Shown here in pieces: positions 1 through 8,473 of a stretch of DNA of 33,898 nucleotides. The notes below the pieces were generated by a model. It did no database searches. It saw only the letters and a list, made by a program, of their open reading frames with translations, and was not told the DNA's origin. The stretch is taken from contig PALV01000007.1 of NCBI GenBank assembly GCA_002706685.1, positions 1 through 33,898 on the forward strand, in the 5' to 3' direction. Position numbers and translations under genes: made by a program. Numbering within the stretch: position 1 is the stretch's first letter; each line of letters opens with the position of its first letter. The stretch is from Gammaproteobacteria bacterium (lineage in GTDB: Bacteria > Pseudomonadota > Gammaproteobacteria > Pseudomonadales > Pseudohongiellaceae).

Positions 1-57
1 CTCCATGTAAGTTACATAAATAAATTCGCCGGGATGGGGCGGGTTGTACATAGCCAT
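1..57 (-). CDS. higA: HigA-type antitoxin, N-terminal fragment (cut by window edge)
   Basis: Only the first 19 codons are in the window. They read MAMYNPPHPGEFI and onward. The NPPHPGE start is the hallmark of HigA-family helix-turn-helix antitoxins, which bind the HigB toxin and repress their own promoter. The ATG shares its first base with the higB TAA stop (TAATG), so the two genes are translationally coupled. The toxin-first order is the standard higBA arrangement. A second in-frame ATG lies two codons further in and could be the true start. The DNA-binding domain is outside the window, so intactness cannot be judged. Confidence 0.8.
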   Translation of the reverse strand, partial: MAMYNPPHPGEFIYVTYME

Positions 58-335
58 TAATGGTAATCCTCATAATCAAGCAGATACACATGCCCGTCGC
101 GAAACTCAAAGGTAAGCCGCCAGTTGCCACTGACAGTTATGGCCCAAATGCCTTTTCGATTGCCTTTGAGCGGGTGCAGTTTGTATCCAGGAATGTCGAG
201 ATCCGAGACTTCCATTGCAGTATCCAAAGCAGCCAGTTGCATCCTAAGACGTCCAGTATGATTTGCCTGGATGCCACGGGTGCTGCCCGTTTCGTAGTAC
301 AGCCTCAGTCCCTTGTGCTTGAAAGTCTTGATCAT
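57..335 (-). CDS. higB: HigB-family toxin (RelE/ParE superfamily mRNA interferase)
   Basis: The 92-residue protein begins MIKTFKHKGLRLYYETGS and contains the LHPLKGNRKGIWAI-V-GNWRLTFEF stretch diagnostic of HigB toxins. These are small RelE-fold ribonucleases that cut mRNA on the ribosome and are neutralised by HigA. Length matches the family (about 92 residues). The conserved basic residues of the core (K/R in LKGNRKG and the NWR) are present, so it looks functional. It precedes higA on the minus strand. The pair sits as a cassette beside attC-like sites, a common location for stabilising toxin-antitoxin modules in integrons. The mapped promoter leaves almost no 5' leader, so translation may be leaderless. 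Confidence 0.9.
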   Translation of the reverse strand: MIKTFKHKGLRLYYETGSTRGIQANHTGRLRMQLAALDTAMEVSDLDIPGYKLHPLKGNRKGIWAITVSGNWRLTFEFRDGHVYLLDYEDYH

Positions 336-342
336 GGCCTAC

Positions 343-370
343 AGTGTAGCGTGTTGCGCAACAGTGTCAA
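343..370 (-). promoter_or_regulatory. higBA promoter with palindromic operator
   Basis: Read on the minus strand, a TTGACA -35 (370-365) is followed after 16 bases by TACACT (348-343), a plausible -10. The spacer contains the perfect 12-bp palindrome TGTTGCGCAACA (352-363), well placed for repression by HigA. Transcription would start only a few bases from the higB ATG at 335, so the mRNA may be leaderless. Promoter and operator are inferred from sequence only. Confidence 0.6.
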
Positions 371-373
371 GCT

Positions 374-436
374 GCATAACGCCCATCAACATCGGCGCCA
401 GCTTCGCTGGCGTCCGATTGCTTGTGATTGTTAGGG
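374..436. other. attC-like recombination site 1
   Basis: It starts with GCATAAC and ends with GTTAGGG, resembling the R'' and R' boxes of integron attC sites. The middle folds into a near-perfect hairpin, with ATCGG-CGCCA pairing with TGGCG-T-CCGAT around a 7-nt loop. The one unpaired extra base is typical of attC, where it sets strand choice. It separates the higBA and yefM/yoeB cassettes. Confidence 0.65.
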
Positions 437-451
437 CGGCTAGAGTATACT

Positions 452-470
452 TGTACGGCATTCCCGTACA
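452..470. promoter_or_regulatory. YefM-type operator/promoter of the antitoxin-toxin cassette
   Basis: TGTACGG-CATTC-CCGTACA is a perfect 7-bp inverted repeat with a 5-nt spacer, 17 bases upstream of the antitoxin ATG. Known yefM-yoeB operators are palindromes with TGTACA-like cores, so this fits autoregulation by the antitoxin or toxin-antitoxin complex. The adjacent TATATT (471-476) may be the -10. Confidence 0.6.
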
Positions 471-486
471 TATATTGGTGGTTGCG

Positions 487-759
487 ATGGAAACAGTAAG
501 TGTAAATAAGTTCAGGGATAACCTGAAAAAGCTTGTAGAACAAAGTGTTAATAGACATGAGCCGATCAGGGTCTCCCGGCGATCTGGGCAAGACTTTGTG
601 GTGATGAGCGCCGAAGACTGGGAGCGCGAGCAGGAAACGCTGTATGTTCTGCAAAACAGTAGCCTGATGCGACAACTGGCCGAGTCGGCCAAAACCCACG
701 CAGAGCGTAAAGGATACACGCCGACCAAAGAGCAAATGGATGAGATCACTGGTATTTGA
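487..759 (+). CDS. yefM: YefM/Phd-family antitoxin
   Basis: The 90-residue protein starts METVSVNKFRDNLKKLVEQ and includes VSRRSGQDFVVMSAEDWE, the N-terminal DNA-binding fold and the MSAEDWE signature of YefM/Phd antitoxins. The acidic and basic C-terminal tail would wrap the toxin. The ATG at 487 was chosen because the family always begins this way. The open frame extends upstream to 313, but that extension crosses the attC site and operator. The toxin start lies inside this gene's 3' end (20-bp overlap), giving coupled translation. The palindrome at 452-470 is the likely autoregulatory site. Confidence 0.9.
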   Translation: METVSVNKFRDNLKKLVEQSVNRHEPIRVSRRSGQDFVVMSAEDWEREQETLYVLQNSSLMRQLAESAKTHAERKGYTPTKEQMDEITGI

Positions 760-1012
760 GGGCAAGACCTGGGAGGCGTATGAAGCCATGCGCCAAAGGG
801 ACAAAAAACTGCACGATGCGACGCGCAAAATAATCAAAGAGCTCATTCGCTGCGACGACCCCGCTGTTGGTTTGGGCAAACCTGAACCGCTGAAACATAA
901 CCTGTCAGGTTTTTGGTCCAGACGCATATCCCAAAAAGATAGGATTGTGTATCGGTTCGATGAATCATCAATCTATATCTTCGCCCTGGGTGGTCACTAC
1001 GACGAGCCCTAA
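740..1012 (+). CDS. yoeB: YoeB-family toxin (ribosome-dependent mRNA interferase)
   Basis: The 90-residue product contains LKHNLSGFWSRRISQKDRIVYRF and ends GGHYDEP, matching the YoeB core (LSG-WSRRI--EHRLVY) and its C-terminal His-Tyr. YoeB cleaves mRNA at the ribosomal A site and is inhibited by YefM. The usual catalytic positions (Glu after the first helix, Arg of the RRI region, terminal His) all appear to be represented. The gene starts inside yefM. Its TAA stop is part of the CCCTAAC box of the next attC-like site, as is common when a cassette ends exactly at its gene. Confidence 0.9.
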   Translation: MRSLVFEGKTWEAYEAMRQRDKKLHDATRKIIKELIRCDDPAVGLGKPEPLKHNLSGFWSRRISQKDRIVYRFDESSIYIFALGGHYDEP

Positions 1013-1096
1013 CGCCCCGCACACGGGCGGCCAATTAAGCGCAGCGTTTTGGCTGTCCCAGCGACCAACGGGAGCGATTGCTGCGGATTGTTAGGT
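1007..1096. other. attC-like recombination site 2
   Basis: It is bounded by CCCTAAC (1007-1013) and GTTAGGT (1090-1096), which are complementary at the core as in attC R''/R' boxes. The 90-bp length fits cassette attC sites. The yoeB stop lies in the left box. The stop of the minus-strand hydrolase lies in the right box, so the two convergent genes share this site. Confidence 0.7.
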
Positions 1097-2080
1097 ACTC
1101 TTACCATTTGAACCACTTAATATTCTGAGAGCTACAGTTCCAATGTCTCGACCTGGCAGTAATATTTCTCGCAGCCCAGGTCGCTGATTTGTACACAGCA
1201 CGCACGCGCTGTCCAGTTCCTGACTCCAGGCAACCGCAGCGTTCTGGCCCAATGTGCCCCCATCATGCCAAATCAGAGTACCAGCACGTTCAGACTTGTA
1301 AGTTAGCCATCCCAGACCAACAGCCATCCTCTTGGATACTTTTGCTACTGGATTGGTAGTAACGCCGGCAAGTTCGCGCCAACCATCTCCTGAATACCCG
1401 AGCATAGCTCTGAGAAATTTCATCATATCCCCTGTGGTAGAACGCCAAACTCCAGCGGCTTCCATCCCAGCCCATTTAAATGGTTCGACTGGCCTGCCTT
1501 TGGAATTGTGCCCAACTACAAGGTTGCCTTGCGTTTGTGGCACAGCGACTGATGTATCACTCATGCCTAATGGTTTGCATATGTGCTCAAGAATAGCAGA
1601 CTCATAACTTGTGCCCAGCGCGGAAGAAAGGATTTCGCCTAGCAATGCCATTCCTACGTTCGAGTATCTGAAGCGCCCTGGACTGCGGAGTTTCCTCAAA
1701 TTTCTGAGATATCGATTAAAGTCTTCTTCTCTGAAACTGCTAATGAACATGCCCAAATAAGACTCTGTGACAAGTTTTGCCCCTGTCACCGGGTTGCTCG
1801 GTAGGCCCGAAGTATGTGAGGCAAGCTGTCTCAGAGAAACTTGGCCAGCAAATGGCAAATCAGACCGAAACTTAGAAACCAGATCGTTGATACTTATGAA
1901 ACCTTGTCGATCCAGAATCGCCAATAAGGTGGTTGTAAAAACCTTGCCGACGGATCCAATCTCATAGATTTCAGCCTGGCAATCTCTTGTGAATTTTGAC
2001 GTCACACCGGCACGGAACAGCTCAGCACTGAATTGCGGCTTGGGCGATCTTCGAAGATATCTTTCCAGTTCTGTGTCCAT
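1091..2080 (-). CDS. Serine beta-lactamase-like hydrolase (class C / PBP4-type fold)
   Basis: The 329-residue protein carries the three active-site elements of the serine beta-lactamase/penicillin-binding fold: S43-V-G-K46, Y139-S-N141, and H272-D-G274-G in place of KTG. The HxG form is usual in the broad class C-like and esterase family (Pfam Beta-lactamase). There is no signal peptide, so the protein is probably cytoplasmic and may be an esterase or peptidase rather than a drug-resistance enzyme. True AmpC enzymes are exported and have KTG. The cassette lies between attC-like sites 2 and 3, and the stop codon is inside site 2. Substrate cannot be predicted. Confidence 0.85.
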   Translation of the reverse strand: MDTELERYLRRSPKPQFSAELFRAGVTSKFTRDCQAEIYEIGSVGKVFTTTLLAILDRQGFISINDLVSKFRSDLPFAGQVSLRQLASHTSGLPSNPVTGAKLVTESYLGMFISSFREEDFNRYLRNLRKLRSPGRFRYSNVGMALLGEILSSALGTSYESAILEHICKPLGMSDTSVAVPQTQGNLVVGHNSKGRPVEPFKWAGMEAAGVWRSTTGDMMKFLRAMLGYSGDGWRELAGVTTNPVAKVSKRMAVGLGWLTYKSERAGTLIWHDGGTLGQNAAVAWSQELDSACVLCTNQRPGLREILLPGRDIGTVALRILSGSNGKST

Positions 2081-2106
2081 TCTTCCCTGTCTAAGTTGGC
2101 GGCCGT

Positions 2107-2183
2107 GCCTAACGCCTTTTCATAAGCGGCGCGGCGTAGCCGCGTCCGGCGCCGAAGGCGCGTACTTGATGTAATGGTTATGT
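2107..2183. other. attC-like recombination site 3
   Basis: It is bounded by GCCTAAC (2107-2113) and GTTATGT (2177-2183). The interior is rich in GC inverted repeats (GGCGCGGCGTAGCCGCGTCCGG region), giving the expected imperfect hairpin. It separates the hydrolase cassette from the small membrane-protein cassette, whose stop codon lies in the right box. Confidence 0.7.
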
Positions 2184-2390
2184 GTCATCGTTTGAAGTTT
2201 TCACTTTTTCCTTACCGTTACGGATAGAGCTGAGAACAAGCTTGGCGGTTATTGCACCAATTAATCCCATTGCGATTCCAAAGGATAGGCTTAGTGGATC
2301 AATCAGGAGGGCCGAAATCGTCCCAAGACAAAGCCCTGCAATTATAATCACTGGTGTCTCGCCTTTTCTCAGACCTTTAAGGATGTCCAT
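2178..2390 (-). CDS. Small two-helix membrane protein of unknown function (cassette ORF)
   Basis: The 70-residue protein begins MDILKGLRKGETP. It has two hydrophobic segments, about residues 13-30 (VIIIAGLCLGTISALLI) and 36-53 (FGIAMGLIGAITAKLVL), then a charged tail. I recognise no family. The ATG at 2390 is preceded by AGGAAG with a 5-nt spacer. A longer reading begins at 2432, but that ATG lies inside the next attC box and is unlikely. Membrane proteins of this size are common among integron cassettes and no function can be assigned. Confidence 0.6.
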   Translation of the reverse strand: MDILKGLRKGETPVIIIAGLCLGTISALLIDPLSLSFGIAMGLIGAITAKLVLSSIRNGKEKVKTSNDDT

Positions 2391-2430
2391 TTCAGCTTCC
2401 TGTGTGAGTTTGCTCGCTGCGACCAGAGAC

Positions 2431-2520
2431 ACATAACGCCCAGTTCAGCCGCAGCGAGCACGGAGCGGCGTTTGTGTTATTGTTTGAGCGACAGCGAGTA
2501 ACACAAATGTTGCGCAGTTG
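2431..2520. other. attC-like site 4, interrupted by the IS21 element
   Basis: It starts with ACATAACGCCCAGTTCAGC, a typical cassette attC left arm. It contains the hairpin TTTGTGTTA...TAACACAAA (2471-2479 with 2499-2507) and a right-arm fragment TGCGCAGTTG that ends exactly where the IS begins. The expected GTTRRRY box is therefore cut off or replaced by the IS end. Confidence 0.55.
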
Positions 2521-2572
2521 TCACCGGCAATGTAAAACTGACCCACTAACGACAATTTAAAATTGACCCACC
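2519..2572 (+). repeat. IS21 left terminal repeats
   Basis: The terminal TGTCACCGGCAATGTAA is followed by two copies of the TGACCCAC motif (around 2538-2546 and 2564-2572). It matches the inverse of the right end with a few mismatches. Confidence 0.85.
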
Positions 2573-2620
2573 TGAGGCACAATGACCGCCTTTTAGCGAT
2601 AAAGCGGCGGTTGAGATGCA

Positions 2621-4425
<1,805 letters not shown>

Positions 4426-4434
4426 ACCGCCAAG

Positions 4435-4489
4435 GGTGGGTCAATTTTACATTGCCGCTAGGTGGGTCAAAATTAGATTGCCGTTGACA
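4435..4489 (+). repeat. IS21 right terminal repeats
   Basis: GGTGGGTCAATTTTAC and a second GGTGGGTCAAAATTAG copy are followed by the terminal GATTGCCGTTGACA, the inverse of the left end. The open frame of the truncated tnsD reads through this repeat. Confidence 0.85.
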
Positions 4490-5542
4490 TTCTGGCCGGC
4501 AACGCCTGAGCACTGCCCACTATTCCCATCGAAACCAGCATCCGATATAGACAAATGGATTGCTGAACAGGCAGTCGTTCTACTACACCTACCACCAAGA
4601 GCCTCTCCGTCATTGGCTCAGTGGACCGAGTATTACCGACGTCTGGCCCAGGACGCTGGCCTAACCAAAGGCAGATTACAGATTGAACATAATGAAATTG
4701 CTCACAGAGTCCTCTCATTCTGGCCACCACAAAAGCTAAGAGCTATGGGGCTGTCCTTAAAGGATGAGGACCATTGCTGGCTAAGAAGTATCTTTCGTAA
4801 ACACCGAAAATCTTTCAGCTTTCTACAGCACCTTGTTGTACATGGCGCTCTGCGACCAGCAACCTGGAACATCACTGAAGCTATCGATGAGGCCCGTTCA
4901 ATTGCTCTGAAACCGAAGCATGTTGATAACATCCCGGATAATCCGGCCAAAACTAACGCTCTAAATCCAGACCAGCAACATTGGTTAAAGCTTCTAAGCC
5001 TCCAGGAGGCTAAGGCAGCGCGACAGCAACACCCGGCCCTGTACGCCCGGCTGTATCGGTCTCAACGAGCCTGGCTAACTGCCGTCAACAAAGACCATAA
5101 ACGCCCAACGCAGCCTGAACGACAAAGTCGCATCAACTGGCAAGCTCGGGATACCGAATATCTGCGCTGCCTGCAAGAACTGGCGATATTTGTTACAGCA
5201 ACCAGTGATGGCCCCAGACGTTCCCATAACTTCTGGCTAAAAAGACTGAAGGCGCCCTCAACATTAGAAAAACAACTCGCGCGCTTGCCATTGACCCAAG
5301 CCTTTATTCAGCGCTATACAGAAACCGTCGCTGATTTTCAGATCAGGCGACTGGAGAATAGCTATGTAGACTTGAAGGAGCGCATGAGTCAGCCTCAAAG
5401 ATGGCGCTTACTCCGAGGTTCGGGCCTGAGCGAGCAACGACTGACACTAGCAGCACGAACGTTTCTGAACGCACTTACAGAGAACTCAGATGTCACGGAA
5501 AGTCCCAAAAATCAAAGGAATCGAAAACGACAGTCAGATTAG
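4490..5542 (+). pseudogene. tnsD: Truncated TnsD/TniQ-type Tn7 target-selection protein (5' part lost to IS21)
   Basis: About 350 codons remain, from FWPATPEHCPLF to the C-terminus. The region WTEYYRRLAQDAGLTKG followed by a basic helical stretch (HCWLRSIFRKHRKSFSFLQHL) resembles the DNA-binding C-terminal part of TnsD. In Tn7, TnsD (508 residues) binds attTn7 at glmS and recruits TnsC. The N-terminal TniQ domain, with its zinc-binding Cys/His set and TnsC contacts, is missing because the IS right end abuts the reading frame. A GTG in the IS end at 4436 could give a fusion ORF, but without the TniQ domain it is unlikely to work. tnsE follows with a 53-bp overlap, the canonical tnsD-tnsE order. 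The family call is from memory of motifs and context. Confidence 0.7.
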
Positions 5543-7094
5543 AACAATAGGTAACATCTATAGACGTTTGGACAACTCAAGCTGGAAAATCAATGTCGAG
5601 TTTGAGCCTGGGCAAATTAAGCACAGCTTAGGAATATCCCAGATACCTTTATTGGCTCGAAGACGAATACTCAATGCTACAAAAGTGACTCAGCCTGCGG
5701 GCTTTAGGATGGTATTCGATCTGAAAAATAGCCATTGGGATGCGGTAAAAATTAAGCACATCCCGTTGCCGGGAGTGGCACGGCGGCAAGACCGGGAGCA
5801 GTGGTGCTTCAGGATTGAGGCAGGTGGTAATCAGATATATTTACCGCAGCTTGAGTTAGCCCGAGCTCTGATTTTGTATGAGCCATACCTATGCCGTCTG
5901 GTTATGAGCCCAGGTGGTCTTCTTGAGGAGTTTGACGTCCAACAACTAGACGATCCCGATAGCATTCAAATCAACTTGCTTCCCAGCTGTAGCCTGCCAA
6001 GGCATGTGCGCGGCGATAATGAACTGCGTCGAGCATTGGCTATGATCATCCTAGACCCGGAAATGAGGCACGCGTTCGATTCTATCTCCAGGTACCAGAT
6101 CGAATACGGTAAGTACATAAATAACTATCGCGTTTGGCAATTCCGTTTTGATCCACCTTCTCTAGATCAGGTTCGGCTTACTGTCCGAGGTCATTTTGAC
6201 CAGACGACATCGTCCATGTTCGTTTACGAAATTTACGGTCTAGAAGGGCTGAAATCCAACCACCCTCATAATGTTCATTTTTTTGATCCTAGTTTCGCCA
6301 GCCAGACCTCTGGGCAGGGGGGGGTGGTGCCAGTTCAACCGAAAATGTGCGCAGACGTTGAAATAGACGATGACGATATTCCCCTGGCAAGAGGGGCTCA
6401 GGAATTCGTCCTGGAAACCCCGCAGATTATCCGAACATACCGTAACCCTGCTCATACTACGCGAAATGGCAAAAGTAGACCTCGGTCGTCGGGCAGGCAA
6501 AAAGAAAGCGAAACTGACGAAGGGCGCAATGATGGCGTTATCGACATCAGTACCGATGAATCCAGTAAGATTGGCCAACTAATTGCCGGTGGCATCGACA
6601 GCATTCATGACCAAAGCGATGACACAAATAACTACGCCACGCGCTTTGAGGCCTTCAACGCGATGGTTGAAGTGCTGAAAATAAATGGCTGTGAAGTGTT
6701 GCTCTCCAAGCTGCGGAAACTGCCAGAAATTGAAGGATTTTCAAAGCAACGTCTGGAAGACGGCAACCCTAGGTGCTGGTCAATACAGATTTTATCGTTT
6801 AAGAAAGCTATCTTTGCTCTGATGGAAGTCGATACCCAGGGCAGTAACACCCGTCTGTCGACTCTGTTGGTCAAACAGCCTTCTGATGACTTTTACTGGG
6901 CCGCTGTGCTCCCTGAAATCGAAAAACGAGTGGTTCGTGACTCGCTGAAGTGGCCAACCAAGTACCTCAATTCCAAGTTCATTAACCACAATGTGCAGAG
7001 AATCAAACATCCTCGAAACCCCGAAAAAAACCAAGATATTATGGACGCAGATTCGGTTGAGCATTGGGCAGAACGGATACTTGCAAGAATGTAG
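5490..7094 (+). CDS. tnsE: Tn7-type transposition protein TnsE (orphaned)
   Basis: The 534-residue protein matches Tn7 TnsE in length (538) and position after tnsD. The C-terminal domain has RCWSIQILSFKKAIFALMEVDT followed by STLLV and a final RIKHPRNPEK segment, the features I associate with the TnsE C-terminal domain. TnsE directs Tn7 into replicating lagging strands and conjugal plasmids by contacting the sliding clamp and 3'-recessed DNA. A low-complexity hydrophilic linker lies at about residues 305-375. The frame is open, but tnsA, tnsB and tnsC are absent from the window and tnsD is broken, so it cannot act unless a related element supplies them. The gene has lower GC than the DISARM core. 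Confidence 0.8.
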   Translation: MSRKVPKIKGIENDSQIRTIGNIYRRLDNSSWKINVEFEPGQIKHSLGISQIPLLARRRILNATKVTQPAGFRMVFDLKNSHWDAVKIKHIPLPGVARRQDREQWCFRIEAGGNQIYLPQLELARALILYEPYLCRLVMSPGGLLEEFDVQQLDDPDSIQINLLPSCSLPRHVRGDNELRRALAMIILDPEMRHAFDSISRYQIEYGKYINNYRVWQFRFDPPSLDQVRLTVRGHFDQTTSSMFVYEIYGLEGLKSNHPHNVHFFDPSFASQTSGQGGVVPVQPKMCADVEIDDDDIPLARGAQEFVLETPQIIRTYRNPAHTTRNGKSRPRSSGRQKESETDEGRNDGVIDISTDESSKIGQLIAGGIDSIHDQSDDTNNYATRFEAFNAMVEVLKINGCEVLLSKLRKLPEIEGFSKQRLEDGNPRCWSIQILSFKKAIFALMEVDTQGSNTRLSTLLVKQPSDDFYWAAVLPEIEKRVVRDSLKWPTKYLNSKFINHNVQRIKHPRNPEKNQDIMDADSVEHWAERILARM

Positions 7095-7341
7095 TAACAG
7101 CATTACTGAAAAAACAAGATCAGTGATGCTCGATCCATCATGGATTGATAAGTGGTAGCAGAACAAATAAGGTGTTATAACTCGCAGATTTTGTCGTTGA
7201 CTTGTCAAAAAATGGTGTAGATGTGATGTTGTCGCGGTTAATATCACTTTAGTAAAGCTTTCGGTTTTCAGGTTTTTCACGGTGATCCTTTCACTTAGCT
7301 TGAAACCCGAAATTTCAACTTAAATATTTGAAATTTATAGA

Positions 7342-7347
7342 TATAAT
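7342..7347 (+). promoter_or_regulatory. Possible -10 box of the DISARM operon
   Basis: TATAAT lies 15 bases upstream of the TTG start of the cytosine methyltransferase, in an AT-rich 268-bp gap after tnsE. No convincing -35 is at the right spacing (CTTAAA at 7319-7324). The TTGACT at about 7197 is an alternative promoter element further upstream. The rest of the gap shows only small hairpins. Confidence 0.3.
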
Positions 7348-7362
7348 TATTGGGGTCGTCCG

Positions 7363-8406
7363 TTGAGAAGGATATCGTGCATTGACCTATTCTGTGGTGT
7401 TGGTGGTTTGACTCACGGTTTCGTCAAGGAAGGTTTGCCAGTCACCGCAGGAATTGATCTCGATCCTGCCTGCAAGTTCCCGTTTGAGGCCAACAACGGG
7501 GCTACCTTTGTCCAAAAAGACGTAAGCAAAGTTACTGTTAGCGAAATTAAGCAGCTATTCGGGAGAAGCGATGCGACCGTGCTCGCTGGTTGCGCTCCGT
7601 GCCAGCCGTTCTCGACCTACGCTCAAAGATATGCTGGATCGAACCATAGTGGTAAATGGGATCTACTTTACGAGTTTGGTCGTCTCGCAAAGGGGGCGTT
7701 GCCTGATGTTGTCACCATGGAAAATGTTCCATCTGTTGAAAGGCATACGGTTTTTCGAGATTTCGTGAAAACCCTGAAAAAGCTCGGTTATCACGTCTGG
7801 TATGGAATAGTTGATAGCTCTCAATATGGAGTTCCGCAGCAACGGCTGCGGATGGTACTGCTCGCGTCTCAGCATGGAGACATCTCGCTTATTCCGCCAA
7901 CATCTCGTTCCCCTAAAACAGTCCGTCAGGCGATTGGTAAGCTTGCACCGCTGAAGGCCGGCGAATCTCACTTGAAAGATAGCTTACATATTGCTGCAAG
8001 CCTTTCAGAGACTAACCTTCAGAGGATTCGTGTGTCACGGCCAGGGGGAACCTGGAGAGAATGGCCAGACCACTTGATTGCTGATTGTCATCGTGCCGAG
8101 AGCGGAAGAACCTTCCCCGCTGTCTACGGGAGAATGGAGTGGGACAAGCCAGCACCAACCATGACCACACAATGTTATGGTTTTGGCAACGGTCGATTTG
8201 GACATCCAGAGCAAGATAGGGCTATTTCATTGCGAGAAGCAGCTATCTTGCAAAGTTTTCCAAAGAGTTACGCTTTTGTGCCTAAAGGCGCTGAGGTTCA
8301 GTTCAGGACACTTGGTCGACTAATCGGTAACGCTGTGCCTGTAAATTTGGGGCGTGCTATAGCTCGATCTATCAATACGCATCTGGAGTCAGTAAGTTTT
8401 GCTTAG
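7363..8406 (+). CDS. drmMII: C5-cytosine DNA methyltransferase, DrmMII-like
   Basis: The 347-residue protein has all main C5-MTase motifs: I (DLFCGVGGLTHGF, about residues 7-19), IV with the catalytic Cys (GCAPCQPFS, about 75-83), VI (ENVPS), VIII (QQRLRM) and X (GNAVPVNLGRAIA near the end). It transfers a methyl group from S-adenosylmethionine to cytosine. The target-recognition region lies between VIII and IX. In DISARM, C5 methylation by DrmMII marks self DNA in class 2 systems. Here it opens an operon with class 1 genes and no drmE. The start is TTG, with GGGG 7 bases upstream. drmD follows 67 bp later, so the genes are probably co-transcribed. GC is lower than in the drm core. Confidence 0.88.
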   Translation: MRRISCIDLFCGVGGLTHGFVKEGLPVTAGIDLDPACKFPFEANNGATFVQKDVSKVTVSEIKQLFGRSDATVLAGCAPCQPFSTYAQRYAGSNHSGKWDLLYEFGRLAKGALPDVVTMENVPSVERHTVFRDFVKTLKKLGYHVWYGIVDSSQYGVPQQRLRMVLLASQHGDISLIPPTSRSPKTVRQAIGKLAPLKAGESHLKDSLHIAASLSETNLQRIRVSRPGGTWREWPDHLIADCHRAESGRTFPAVYGRMEWDKPAPTMTTQCYGFGNGRFGHPEQDRAISLREAAILQSFPKSYAFVPKGAEVQFRTLGRLIGNAVPVNLGRAIARSINTHLESVSFA

Positions 8407-8473
8407 CGGTGTCTTCGCAATTCAAAGTTCCACGCTCGAATAAGAATACTCAGTGCGATCAGTGGAAGATTAC

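Noticed and set aside
313..486. Upstream extension of the YefM-type antitoxin frame
   Set aside because: It runs through the attC-like site and the palindromic operator. The family start METVSVNKF is at 487.
1091..2080. Acquired AmpC-type antibiotic resistance gene
   Set aside because: It lacks a signal peptide and has HDG rather than KTG in the third motif, so a general serine hydrolase is a safer call.
7197..7230. TTGACT-based promoter for the cytosine methyltransferase
   Set aside because: No good -10 is at 16-18 bases. Kept only as an alternative in the note on the TATAAT at 7342.
7363..8406. Stand-alone type II restriction-modification system
   Set aside because: No adjacent restriction endonuclease gene is visible, and the MTase is close upstream of and co-directional with drmD.
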